In this document: positions 1 through 5,174 of the stretch, in pieces | Position numbering within the stretch: position 1 is the stretch's first letter | How the letters are laid out: every line of letters starts with the position of its first letter | Program-made: the position numbers and the translations under genes | From: an uncultured Planctomycetaceae bacterium | GTDB lineage: Bacteria; Planctomycetota; Planctomycetia; Planctomycetales; Planctomycetaceae | Assembly (NCBI GenBank): GCA_903921605.1 | Contig: CAIXQV010000677.1 | Coordinates: 1-5,449 of the forward strand | DNA length: 5,449 nt | Reading direction: 5' to 3' | The notes under the pieces: generated by a model | Seen by the model: only the letters and a program-made list of their open reading frames with translations | The model's database searches: none | What the model was told of the DNA's origin: nothing

Positions 1-1071
1 AGTGGACGCATTGAGACAGAAGCCGACATCGACTGCTATGCATTCGATGCCAAAAAGGACGAACGAATCAGCATCGAAGTATTGGCGCGCCGCAACGGTT
101 CGGCATTGGATTCGATTGTGCGTTTGTTGAACGACAAGGGAAACCCCGTGATCGAGAACGACGATCTGCGTCAGTGGGGCCGAAGAACTCTGCAGGATTC
201 CCTGATCGAAAACTGGACCGTGCCTGCAGACGGGCGGTACACGATCGAAGTCCGTGACGTCCATCTTCGCGGTGGCGCGGAATATGTTTATGGCCTGGAG
301 ATTACTCGCGCGACGCCGCAGTTCGATCTGGTGATGGACAGCGATAAATCCTGGCTCACTCCCGGCAGCTGTGCGGCCATCTTCGTCCGCGCTGTGCGAC
401 GCAACGGATTTGACGGCGAAATTCAGCTGCAAATTGAAGGCTTACCTGAAGGAGTCACGGCTACGTGCGGAAAAATTCTGCCAGGCACGGCTGTTGATGG
501 CTGCATTGTGCTGGAAGCTGCCGCCGATGCAAAACCCTTCGCCTCCAACGTGCAAATTCGTGGTATTGCAACCATTACAAAAGAGGGACAAGAACCAATC
601 ACTCTGAACACGCTGGCTCAACCGATGCAAGAGATCTACATGCCCGGCGGCGGTCGCAGTCACTATCCCGTCGAAATGCACACGGTTGCCATCGGCCTTC
701 CATCAGACATTCGCGATGTTCGGCTGAGCAATTATGACGTCGTATTGAAGCCGGGTGAATCTGTGAAGATTGACGTTGAACTGACCAGAGCTGACGGCTT
801 TGACAAGAACGTCACCCTGGATCTTCTGTATCAGCATTTGTCTTCGGTGTTCGCAAATACTTTGCCGACCGGAGTCACGATCGATGCAAAGAGCAGTCAG
901 ACTCTGCTGACGGGAACCAACAGTAAAGGTTCGATCACTCTGACCGTCGACAAAGAGGCCAAGCCAGTCGATCACCAGCAGTGCTGCATCATGGCCAATG
1001 TTTCGATCAATTTCGTTATGAAAGCCACCTACAGCAGTCGCCCCATTATGATCACGGTTGTCGCACCCTGA
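1..1071 (+). CDS. Secreted PPC-domain / Ig-like repeat protein, C-terminal part (5' end outside window)
   Basis: The frame is open from base 1 and ends at TGA 1069-1071, giving 356 residues of a longer protein. An internal TTG at 82 is not a credible start because coding-like sequence precedes it (DCYAFDAKKDE, residues 11-21). Residues 1 to about 100 resemble a PPC (bacterial pre-peptidase C-terminal) beta-sandwich: D-x-CYAF, LARRNGS, then DSLIENW and ADGRYTIEVRDVHLRGG at 76-92. Two Ig-like modules follow, each with a PG...GF-D...LP-GVT pattern (about 120-154 and 249-293). Other landmarks are EIYMPGGGRSHYP near 212-223 and MANVSINFVMKATYSS near 331-346. From memory, large exported proteins of Planctomycetes share this architecture. 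The visible part has no catalytic motif or membrane segment. It is probably extracellular or envelope-associated, perhaps in adhesion or binding; the function is not known. Confidence is high for the gene and moderate for the family. Confidence 0.88.
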   Translation, partial: SGRIETEADIDCYAFDAKKDERISIEVLARRNGSALDSIVRLLNDKGNPVIENDDLRQWGRRTLQDSLIENWTVPADGRYTIEVRDVHLRGGAEYVYGLEITRATPQFDLVMDSDKSWLTPGSCAAIFVRAVRRNGFDGEIQLQIEGLPEGVTATCGKILPGTAVDGCIVLEAAADAKPFASNVQIRGIATITKEGQEPITLNTLAQPMQEIYMPGGGRSHYPVEMHTVAIGLPSDIRDVRLSNYDVVLKPGESVKIDVELTRADGFDKNVTLDLLYQHLSSVFANTLPTGVTIDAKSSQTLLTGTNSKGSITLTVDKEAKPVDHQQCCIMANVSINFVMKATYSSRPIMITVVAP

Positions 1072-1138
1072 CACGGTTCCGACCGCAACTCGCGCAAACT
1101 CAAAAAAGGCGGGCCGCAAACTCGTCGCAAAATGACCC

Positions 1139-1175
1139 GGAGGGGCAACGCTCAATTGGTTCCTGCCCTCCTTTT
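1139..1175 (+). terminator. Probable intrinsic terminator of the PPC-domain gene
   Basis: GGAGGGGCA (1139-1147) pairs with TGCCCTCC (1164-1171), with one bulged G. AAC/GTT can add three pairs inside the loop. TTTT (1172-1175) follows immediately. It lies 67 bases after the stop codon at 1071, which fits transcription termination of the upstream gene. The T run is short, so termination may be partial. Confidence 0.5.
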
Positions 1176-1271
1176 CGAGTCACCCTTCACTACTGCAAAC
1201 AGTCGCGAGGCCTTACGGGAACTGACGTCCTGACATGTGTTCGGCTGGAGCGATTTTGAGGACCATGGATG

Positions 1272-1301
1272 GGGAATAACCCACAGCATTTCGGGAATAA
1301 C
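1272..1301. repeat. Direct repeat GGGAATAAC x2, 21-bp period
   Basis: GGGAATAAC occurs at 1272-1280 and again at 1293-1301. Start-to-start distance is exactly 21 bp, about two helical turns, which would place both copies on the same DNA face. The second copy runs into an inverted repeat (1299-1315). The site is about 225-250 bp upstream of the LuxR-type gene. It could be a regulator-binding site; with two short copies, chance is also possible. Confidence 0.35.
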
Positions 1302-1315
1302 GTGTAATCCACGTT
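1299..1315. repeat. Perfect inverted repeat AACGTG-N5-CACGTT
   Basis: AACGTG (1299-1304), spacer TAATC (1305-1309) and CACGTT (1310-1315) form a perfect 6-bp dyad. It overlaps the end of the second GGGAATAAC copy. The size and symmetry fit an operator for a dimeric regulator, possibly the LuxR-type protein encoded downstream, but the link is inference only. Confidence 0.35.
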
Positions 1316-1497
1316 GCAGGTTATCGATGAAACAGCGATGGAGCTTACAGGTGCTCTGTCAACCTGAGATCAAGAGCTGCAAAGAGCGAAGGGGTCCGGG
1401 ACTAATCGTGAGAGGCAACTTGTCTGCGATCTCTTGTCCTCCCTTGCCCTCTCAAAAGTTGACGGAGCTCCAGAGCATTTGAGTCGAAGTGGCCTAA

Positions 1498-1539
1498 ATG
1501 AGTACCTCGGATAAGATCTTGCTTAATGTCAACCGCTGA
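1498..1539 (+). CDS. Possible 13-residue upstream ORF overlapping the LuxR-type start
   Basis: ATG 1498 opens a 13-codon frame (MSTSDKILLNVNR) that ends at TGA 1537-1539, eleven bases beyond the ATG of the LuxR-type gene, in a different frame. If translated, it could couple or modulate initiation at 1526, which has only a weak Shine-Dalgarno candidate. It has no strong ribosome binding site of its own and is short enough to be chance. Confidence 0.12.
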   Translation: MSTSDKILLNVNR

Positions 1540-2263
1540 CCCAACTCAAAATCGAGACTCAGCGATTCTGACTGCGCTGGTTCAGACGGACTCAACAGCC
1601 TGGTGTTTCCTGCTGGCTGATGACCGTGAAGACGTCCGATGTTCACGGGCATTCCTGACACTTTGGAACATCAAAGCTCATTCTCAACAGACCGCTGGAA
1701 TCTTCAACGAATCTCGCCGCACGATCGCCCAGGCTCTGAAACTGCAGGGAATCGATGCCGAGGACTTTTTTGTTTTTGCAATGTCTGGCGGCCACGACAA
1801 TCGGCAGCCAATCTATTTGCTGCGACGAGATCTGCCAAAGGTTGGCGTCATCATCACAGCGGTGAAGAATGGCACTCATGTCATCGGACAACTCGTCCGG
1901 TTTCAGGAATTCGTTGACGCAACGGCCCTGGAAACTCTGATGCAGGAAGTATCCAGTTCGCAGCAACAACTGGAAATCCTGTCTCAGCGTGAGCGTGAAG
2001 TTCTTCACATGGTTTACGAGGGCCGGACCAACAAGGCCATTTCAATCGCCGCACAGATCAGCGAAAAGACGGTCGAGAAACATCGCGCAAGAGCCATGCA
2101 AAAGCTGGGAATCAGCTGCACCGCTCAGCTGTTTCGACTCGTTTCCAAAGCATGGATGCTGTCTGATATCCTCAGAACCCAACGCGGCCCCGTTACTGTT
2201 GAATCCGCAGAGACATTTCCTGCAGCCAAACAGCACCCGCCGCTCGCCTGCGACGAGAAATAA
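1526..2263 (+). CDS. LuxR/NarL-type HTH transcription regulator with a PAS-like N-terminal half
   Basis: This 245-residue cytoplasmic regulator has a clear C-terminal LuxR-type helix-turn-helix at about residues 150-210. The hallmark LSQREREVL is at 152-160. It is followed by EGRTNKAISIAAQISEKTVE (165-184), the HTH with its recognition helix, and then KHRARAMQKLGI. Residues about 15-135 do not show the phosphoacceptor pattern of a REC domain. The predicted alternating strands and helices, and the linker helix at 133-151 (ALETLMQEVSSSQQQLEIL), fit a PAS-like sensor fold, although sequence alone does not settle this. A polar tail follows the HTH. ATG 1526 is the first start after an in-frame TGA at 1499-1501; its Shine-Dalgarno sequence is weak. 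moeA begins 60 bases downstream on the same strand, so cotranscription is possible. The signal and targets are unknown. Confidence 0.85.
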   Translation: MSTADPTQNRDSAILTALVQTDSTAWCFLLADDREDVRCSRAFLTLWNIKAHSQQTAGIFNESRRTIAQALKLQGIDAEDFFVFAMSGGHDNRQPIYLLRRDLPKVGVIITAVKNGTHVIGQLVRFQEFVDATALETLMQEVSSSQQQLEILSQREREVLHMVYEGRTNKAISIAAQISEKTVEKHRARAMQKLGISCTAQLFRLVSKAWMLSDILRTQRGPVTVESAETFPAAKQHPPLACDEK

Positions 2264-2305
2264 TCCTGATCTCGGAGTAGGCGGTCTTGCTTACCAGGAG
2301 TCTTC

Positions 2306-2314
2306 AGGAAAGAG
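2306..2314 (+). promoter_or_regulatory. Ribosome binding site of moeA
   Basis: AGGAAAGAG at 2306-2314 lies nine bases before ATG 2324 and supports that start. A second purine block, CAGGAG at 2295-2300, lies farther upstream. Confidence 0.55.
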
Positions 2315-2323
2315 CCCCATTTC

Positions 2324-3574
2324 ATGCATTCAGTTTCTGAGGCATTGAGCATCATCCTGCAACGTGTTCAGCAAAGAACAGCCGAGCCTGTTTCACTGAG
2401 AAACAGCTTGTCGCGAGTTCTGGCTGAGACGCTCTATGTCCCATATGATTCTCCGCTGTTCGATAAGTCGCTGATGGATGGATTTGCGGTCCATGTCAAG
2501 ACGGTTGATACATCAGGAGTCGACTTGCAATCTCAGCCACAAATGTTTGATGTGGTCGAAGTGGTGACGGCGGGCAACTTGCCAACGATTGCTCTGACAG
2601 AGAATCTGGCAACACGAATCATGACAGGGGCTCCACTGCCCGACGGCTGCAATTGCGTAGTTCCCATTGAGCAAACTCTGTTTGACGAAGCCCGTCCTGA
2701 GACAGTCACAATTCCTCGATCCGCGCTGAGACAGGATGCTTGCCTGATTCGTCGTGGAACTTCCGCGGCGGCCGGATCTGTTCTGCTGGAAAAAGGCACT
2801 CGACTTCAGCCACAACAGCTGGCTGCTCTGGCTGAATTCGGTTTCAGTACGATCCTGGTCGAGTGTCGTCCGTCGGTCGCCGTGTTAGCGACAGGAAATG
2901 AATTGACCTCGATCGACGAACCTCTCATTCCAGGCCAGATTCGCAATTCGAATGAACCCATGCTGGTCGCTCAAATCACAGCTTGTGATGCGCTGCCGGT
3001 CGCTCTGGGGATTGCTCGCGATGACGAGCAGGAACTACGGAACGGAATTCTCAAGGGACTGCAGAACGACTTTCTGTTACTGACTGGAGGAGTGTCCGCC
3101 GGGATTCTGGATCTGGTGCCTCAACAGCTGAAGCTGGCCGGAGTCACCCAGATTCTGCACGGAGTGCACATGAAGCCTGGAAAGCCATTATGGTTTGGAG
3201 TGTTTGAGCAGGGGTCTCATCGCTGCCTTGTTTTTGGTCTTCCTGGAAACCCTGTCAGCAGCCTCGCCTGTTTTGAACTCTTTGTGCGACCGGCCCTGCA
3301 GCAATTTTCAGGGGTTGCTTCGTCCGCAGCACCACTCATCGCTTCGCTGGAAGAATCCGCTCAGGTGTTCGGGAACCGCCCCGTTTATCATCCCGCGAAG
3401 ATTCAGATTCAAACGGGCCGTTTGACCGTTCGACAAGTTCCCTGGAGCGGTTCATCGGACCTGAAAGCGACAGTTGATGCCAACGGGATGGCACTGCTGC
3501 TTCCAGAACACGGGCTTTACAGTCCCGGGGAAACGGTCAAAATCTGGCTGTGGGGCGACCAGCGTCTGCTTTAA
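2324..3574 (+). CDS. moeA: Molybdopterin molybdotransferase MoeA
   Basis: MoeA-family enzymes insert molybdate into adenylylated molybdopterin, releasing AMP and forming molybdenum cofactor in the cytoplasm. At 416 residues this is full length. Visible motifs, in order: SLMDGFAV (49-56, D52), IMTGAPLP (99-106), VAVLATGNEL (185-194, E193), GQIRNSN (204-210), TGGVSAGILD (254-263, D263), MKPGKP (283-288) and GLPGNPVS (305-312). The N-terminal MoeA region spans roughly 5-175, the MoCF/MPT-binding domain 183-325 and the C-terminal beta domain 338-412. One oddity: the RRGTSAAAG segment (143-151) aligns with RRGEDISAG of E. coli MoeA, so the acidic residue usual there (D142 in E. coli, from memory) is S147. 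A good ribosome binding site supports the start. No other molybdenum-cofactor gene is in the window. A LuxR-type gene lies 60 bases upstream. Confidence 0.94.
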   Translation: MHSVSEALSIILQRVQQRTAEPVSLRNSLSRVLAETLYVPYDSPLFDKSLMDGFAVHVKTVDTSGVDLQSQPQMFDVVEVVTAGNLPTIALTENLATRIMTGAPLPDGCNCVVPIEQTLFDEARPETVTIPRSALRQDACLIRRGTSAAAGSVLLEKGTRLQPQQLAALAEFGFSTILVECRPSVAVLATGNELTSIDEPLIPGQIRNSNEPMLVAQITACDALPVALGIARDDEQELRNGILKGLQNDFLLLTGGVSAGILDLVPQQLKLAGVTQILHGVHMKPGKPLWFGVFEQGSHRCLVFGLPGNPVSSLACFELFVRPALQQFSGVASSAAPLIASLEESAQVFGNRPVYHPAKIQIQTGRLTVRQVPWSGSSDLKATVDANGMALLLPEHGLYSPGETVKIWLWGDQRLL

Positions 3575-3636
3575 TCCCGTAGGCTTGGCTTCAGACGGAC
3601 TACAGCAACTCTGCCGCTTGCAAGTCGTTGATTGAA

Positions 3637-3704
3637 TCGTTTAACGGCAAGCCGCAGGAATCGTCGCCCGATTTCGCCTACGCCTGCGGCTTGCCGTTGA
3701 ACGA
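3637..3704. repeat. Long compound inverted repeat (REP-like hairpin)
   Basis: The left arm at 3637-3658 (TCGTTTAACGGCAAGCCGC then AGG) and the right arm at 3683-3704 are reverse complements over 22 bases, with one T/G difference that would be a wobble pair in RNA. The 24-base loop (3659-3682) holds a nested perfect hairpin. No T tract follows on either strand, so it is not a classical terminator. It lies 62 bases after moeA. Size, GC-rich arms and intergenic position suggest a repetitive extragenic palindrome, or a structure that protects or processes the moeA transcript end. Only one full copy is visible here, so repetitiveness is unproven. Confidence 0.75.
3659..3673. repeat. Nested hairpin in the loop of the 3637-3704 repeat
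   Basis: AATCG (3659-3663), loop TCGCC (3664-3668) and CGATT (3669-3673) form a perfect 5-bp stem with a 5-base loop directly against the left arm of the larger stem. Stacking on the outer stem would give a compact two-part hairpin. Confidence 0.45.
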
Positions 3705-3985
3705 GAACGCTCAATACTCGACGACTATTAACATGCTGCTTCCCCCCAAGGCGCGATGGATGAGCCCCATGCTCACAGCTGGAGGAGTTCTCAAAGTCAG
3801 CCCCGCAGCACACGACTTTAGGCAGCAGGTCGGCAAATGTTTGGGCAACTGCGGCCGATTCGCTTGTCATTCGGAGTAAAACGCGAAGAATCTGACCTGC
3901 CTGATCTCCGCAGGAGATAAACATCCGATACCCGAGGGAGTCCTGCAACTCCTGCGATCAGAACAATCGACAGGCCCATTCGTTT

Positions 3986-4018
3986 CAGGGGCGATGCCCC
4001 TGTTAGAACTTGTTTTTT
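3986..4018 (+). terminator. Terminator-like hairpin with T tract before the sigma gene
   Basis: CAGGGGC (3986-3992), loop GAT and GCCCCTG (3996-4002) form a perfect 7-bp GC-rich stem. A run of six T (4013-4018) comes ten bases later, farther than in a textbook intrinsic terminator. It could end readthrough transcription from moeA, or act as an attenuator in the leader of the sigma operon. Confidence 0.4.
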
Positions 4019-4028
4019 AGTCCGTCTT

Positions 4029-4043
4029 GACCCTCGAAGGGTC
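4029..4043. repeat. Perfect hairpin GACCCT-CGA-AGGGTC
   Basis: GACCCT (4029-4034), CGA and AGGGTC (4038-4043) form a perfect 6-bp stem with a 3-base loop. It starts ten bases after the T tract of the preceding hairpin and ends 60 bases before the preferred start of the sigma gene, so it lies in the probable promoter or leader region. An operator or a leader RNA hairpin are both possible. Confidence 0.4.
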
Positions 4044-4092
4044 TGGATTGGCCTGATGACTGTAGTTTACTGCGGTCACTGGCCGCGTTGGC

Positions 4093-4097
4093 AGGAA
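4093..4097 (+). promoter_or_regulatory. Ribosome binding site choosing the sigma factor start
   Basis: AGGAA at 4093-4097 is six bases before ATG 4104. No comparable site precedes the in-frame ATG at 4056, whose extra 16 residues (Trp- and Cys-rich) look non-coding. I therefore prefer 4104. Confidence 0.55.
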
Positions 4098-4103
4098 CTC
4101 TGC

Positions 4104-4643
4104 ATGACGAGTCCGGTTTCTGGCAATCAGAATGATCCCGAGCGGGATCAGATGATTGACACCTACTATCGCGAGCATTCTCGCGAGTTGTGGGCCCTCT
4201 TTTATTCTATGTGCAGCGATGCTGAGCGTGCGTATGACGCCGTTCAGGAAGCATTTCTGCGCTACTATGACTATCACGGGGAGCCGGTTCGCGATTTGCG
4301 AGCATGGTTACTTCGAGTCGGTCAGAACTGGTTGCGGGATGTCGCTCGCAAGAAGAGCAATTCCTGTGGCTTGTTGCCTGGCATGGACGATTTTGCTGGT
4401 CATCGTGAATCTGCAGAAGACATTCTCAGACTCTCGGAACGACAGGGGCAGATTCGAAAGGCTATGCAGGAACTGAATGAAGACGACCGGAAAGTTCTGG
4501 TCATGAAATACTCGATGGACTGGTCCGCAGCTCAAATGGCAACCGTTATGGATTGCAGTGCAGCGGCAATCGACATGAGGCTTTCGAGGGCACGACGCCG
4601 TCTGGCCGAAGTACTGACTGAACAGGGGTTTGAATATGAATGA
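4104..4643 (+). CDS. ECF-type RNA polymerase sigma factor
   Basis: This 179-residue protein has the two-domain layout of extracytoplasmic-function sigma factors, which redirect RNA polymerase to a small set of promoters. Sigma region 2 covers about residues 20-84: DAVQEAFLRYY (45-55), then VRDLRAWLLRVGQNWLRDVA (62-81), the core-binding and -10 recognition part. A linker (85-110) follows. Region 4 covers about 112-172: MQELNEDDRKVLVMKY (121-136), and then DWSAAQMATVMDCSAAAIDM (139-158) with RLSRARRRLAEVL, the HTH that reads the -35 element. There is no region 1 or 3. The start at 4104 follows a good ribosome binding site; ATG 4056 would add 16 residues. The stop overlaps the next gene by eight bases, implying translational coupling with a membrane partner that probably controls its activity. 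The ECF group cannot be assigned from sequence alone, and no ECF-type promoter was seen upstream. Confidence 0.92.
   Translation: MTSPVSGNQNDPERDQMIDTYYREHSRELWALFYSMCSDAERAYDAVQEAFLRYYDYHGEPVRDLRAWLLRVGQNWLRDVARKKSNSCGLLPGMDDFAGHRESAEDILRLSERQGQIRKAMQELNEDDRKVLVMKYSMDWSAAQMATVMDCSAAAIDMRLSRARRRLAEVLTEQGFEYE
4624..4628 (+). promoter_or_regulatory. Ribosome binding site of the membrane-protein gene, inside the sigma gene
   Basis: AGGGG at 4624-4628 is seven bases before ATG 4636. This favours ATG 4636 over the TTG at 4630, two codons upstream. Confidence 0.5.
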
Positions 4644-5079
4644 TTCATCCAACAAGCGATCCAGCGGCAATATTCCGTCCGAAGATCAGATGGACGGACT
4701 GCTGAAAGACTTTTTCAAGCTGGAAACCCCATCGGGCCTGAATCGCCCCTTCCGTCGACCTGTCGTCGGTCTCCAGCAGGACACGGCAGCCTCATTGGTG
4801 ACGCTGTCAACGTCTGAGCCAACTGCAGCTCCTCGCAGCCACAAAATGGTGGTCGCCAGTGCGATCGCCGTTTTGGCGATGTCATTGATTGTGGCCATGA
4901 AGGTTCAGACTCCATCATCGTCTGGCAGCAGCACTGCAGCGAATACACGGCCGATCGAGCCAACGGAGAAGCTGATGCTCGTTTCCCCCAAGGGCGATGC
5001 ACCATCAACACAGGTTATTGGCGAAGATGGTGTGACACTCGAAGAAACAGACGCGATTGAAGTGAAGTCACAGAAGTAA
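4636..5079 (+). CDS. Small single-pass membrane protein, putative anti-sigma / sigma partner
   Basis: The 147-residue protein starts at ATG 4636, inside the sigma gene (ATGAATGA overlap), so the two are almost certainly coexpressed. The N-terminal about 70 residues are polar and carry an acidic-hydrophobic helix, DQMDGLLKDFFKLETP (17-32), that could contact the sigma factor. One membrane segment follows at about 71-90 (MVVASAIAVLAMSLIVAMKV). The outer C-terminal tail is Ser/Thr/Pro/Glu-rich. There is no cysteine and only one histidine, so it is not a zinc-binding (ZAS) anti-sigma factor. By position and topology it likely tethers or senses for the ECF factor; this role is inferred from context. 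A coding-like tail in the -1 frame runs to 5156, so the C terminus may be longer if a frameshift lies between 5061 and 5079. Confidence 0.82.
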   Translation: MNDSSNKRSSGNIPSEDQMDGLLKDFFKLETPSGLNRPFRRPVVGLQQDTAASLVTLSTSEPTAAPRSHKMVVASAIAVLAMSLIVAMKVQTPSSSGSSTAANTRPIEPTEKLMLVSPKGDAPSTQVIGEDGVTLEETDAIEVKSQK

Positions 5080-5174
5080 CAGAACAGACCGATTCTACGC
5101 CTGTTCCCGTGCAGCTAACCGACAAGCCCATTTCAGATCTTCTGGCCGACTACTGAACTTCGGTGCTGACAGAG
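5080..5174. other. Convergent gap holding a possible out-of-frame gene tail
   Basis: This short gap separates two convergent genes. No hairpin with a T tract is apparent. Most of it (to 5156) is open in the -1 frame of the membrane-protein gene and translates into a natural-looking acidic tail, which leaves only 18 bases before the stop of the minus-strand gene. Confidence 0.4.

Larger units (their letters stand above)
1072..1525. other. 454-bp intergenic spacer without a convincing gene
   Basis: Apart from the terminator at 1139-1175, the repeats at 1272-1315 and a tiny overlapping ORF at 1498-1539, I see no gene here. The plus-strand open frames at about 981-1259 and 1237-1482 have unnatural composition (many Cys, Trp and Arg), no usable ribosome binding site and overlapping boundaries, so they look like chance. 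The spacer presumably holds the promoter and control sites for the LuxR-type gene at 1526, but no well-spaced -35/-10 pair stands out. Confidence 0.6.
3575..4103. other. 529-bp intergenic spacer rich in hairpins
   Basis: Between moeA and the sigma gene I find a compound inverted repeat (3637-3704), a terminator-like hairpin (3986-4018) and a further hairpin (4029-4043), but no convincing gene. Open frames exist on plus (3628-3879) and minus (3571-3948, starting with TTG; also 3818-3979 from an ATG). The two longest run through the compound hairpin or the end of moeA, and none shows a recognised domain. The minus frame 3818-3979 begins with a signal-peptide-like MGLSIVLIAGVAGL but then turns Arg/Ser-rich; it may be chance or a remnant. 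Confidence 0.55.

Noticed and set aside
703..1155. Minus-strand 150-codon frame opposite the PPC-domain gene
   Set aside because: It is antisense to a well-supported coding region and has the composition of a shadow frame.
1237..1482. Plus-strand 81-codon frame in the spacer before the LuxR-type gene
   Set aside because: Cys/Trp/Arg-rich composition, no ribosome binding site and no domain; it looks like chance.
1459..1487. TTGACG at 1459-1464 as a -35 box for the LuxR-type gene
   Set aside because: At 17-bp spacing the -10 position reads AGTCGA, which is not a credible -10 box.
3628..3879. Plus-strand 83-codon frame after moeA
   Set aside because: It spans the inverted repeat, has no good ribosome binding site, and its composition does not look like a folded protein.
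3571..3948. Minus-strand open frame of 125 codons between moeA and the sigma gene
   Set aside because: It starts with TTG, overlaps the end of moeA, reads through the whole compound hairpin, is Arg-rich at its end and shows no recognised domain.
3818..3979. Minus-strand 53-residue frame with a signal-peptide-like start (MGLSIVLIAGVAGL)
   Set aside because: The hydrophobic start is suggestive, but the rest is Arg/Ser/Cys-rich with no ribosome binding site; it could be a remnant or chance, so it is not listed as a gene.
4006..4026. GAAC...CGTC as an autoregulated ECF promoter for the sigma operon
   Set aside because: The spacing of 13 bases is shorter than the usual 16-17 and the leading G of GGAAC is absent.
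4056..4103. Upstream ATG start of the sigma factor
   Set aside because: It has no ribosome binding site, and the added residues (Trp/Cys-rich) look non-coding; ATG 4104 has AGGAA at good spacing.
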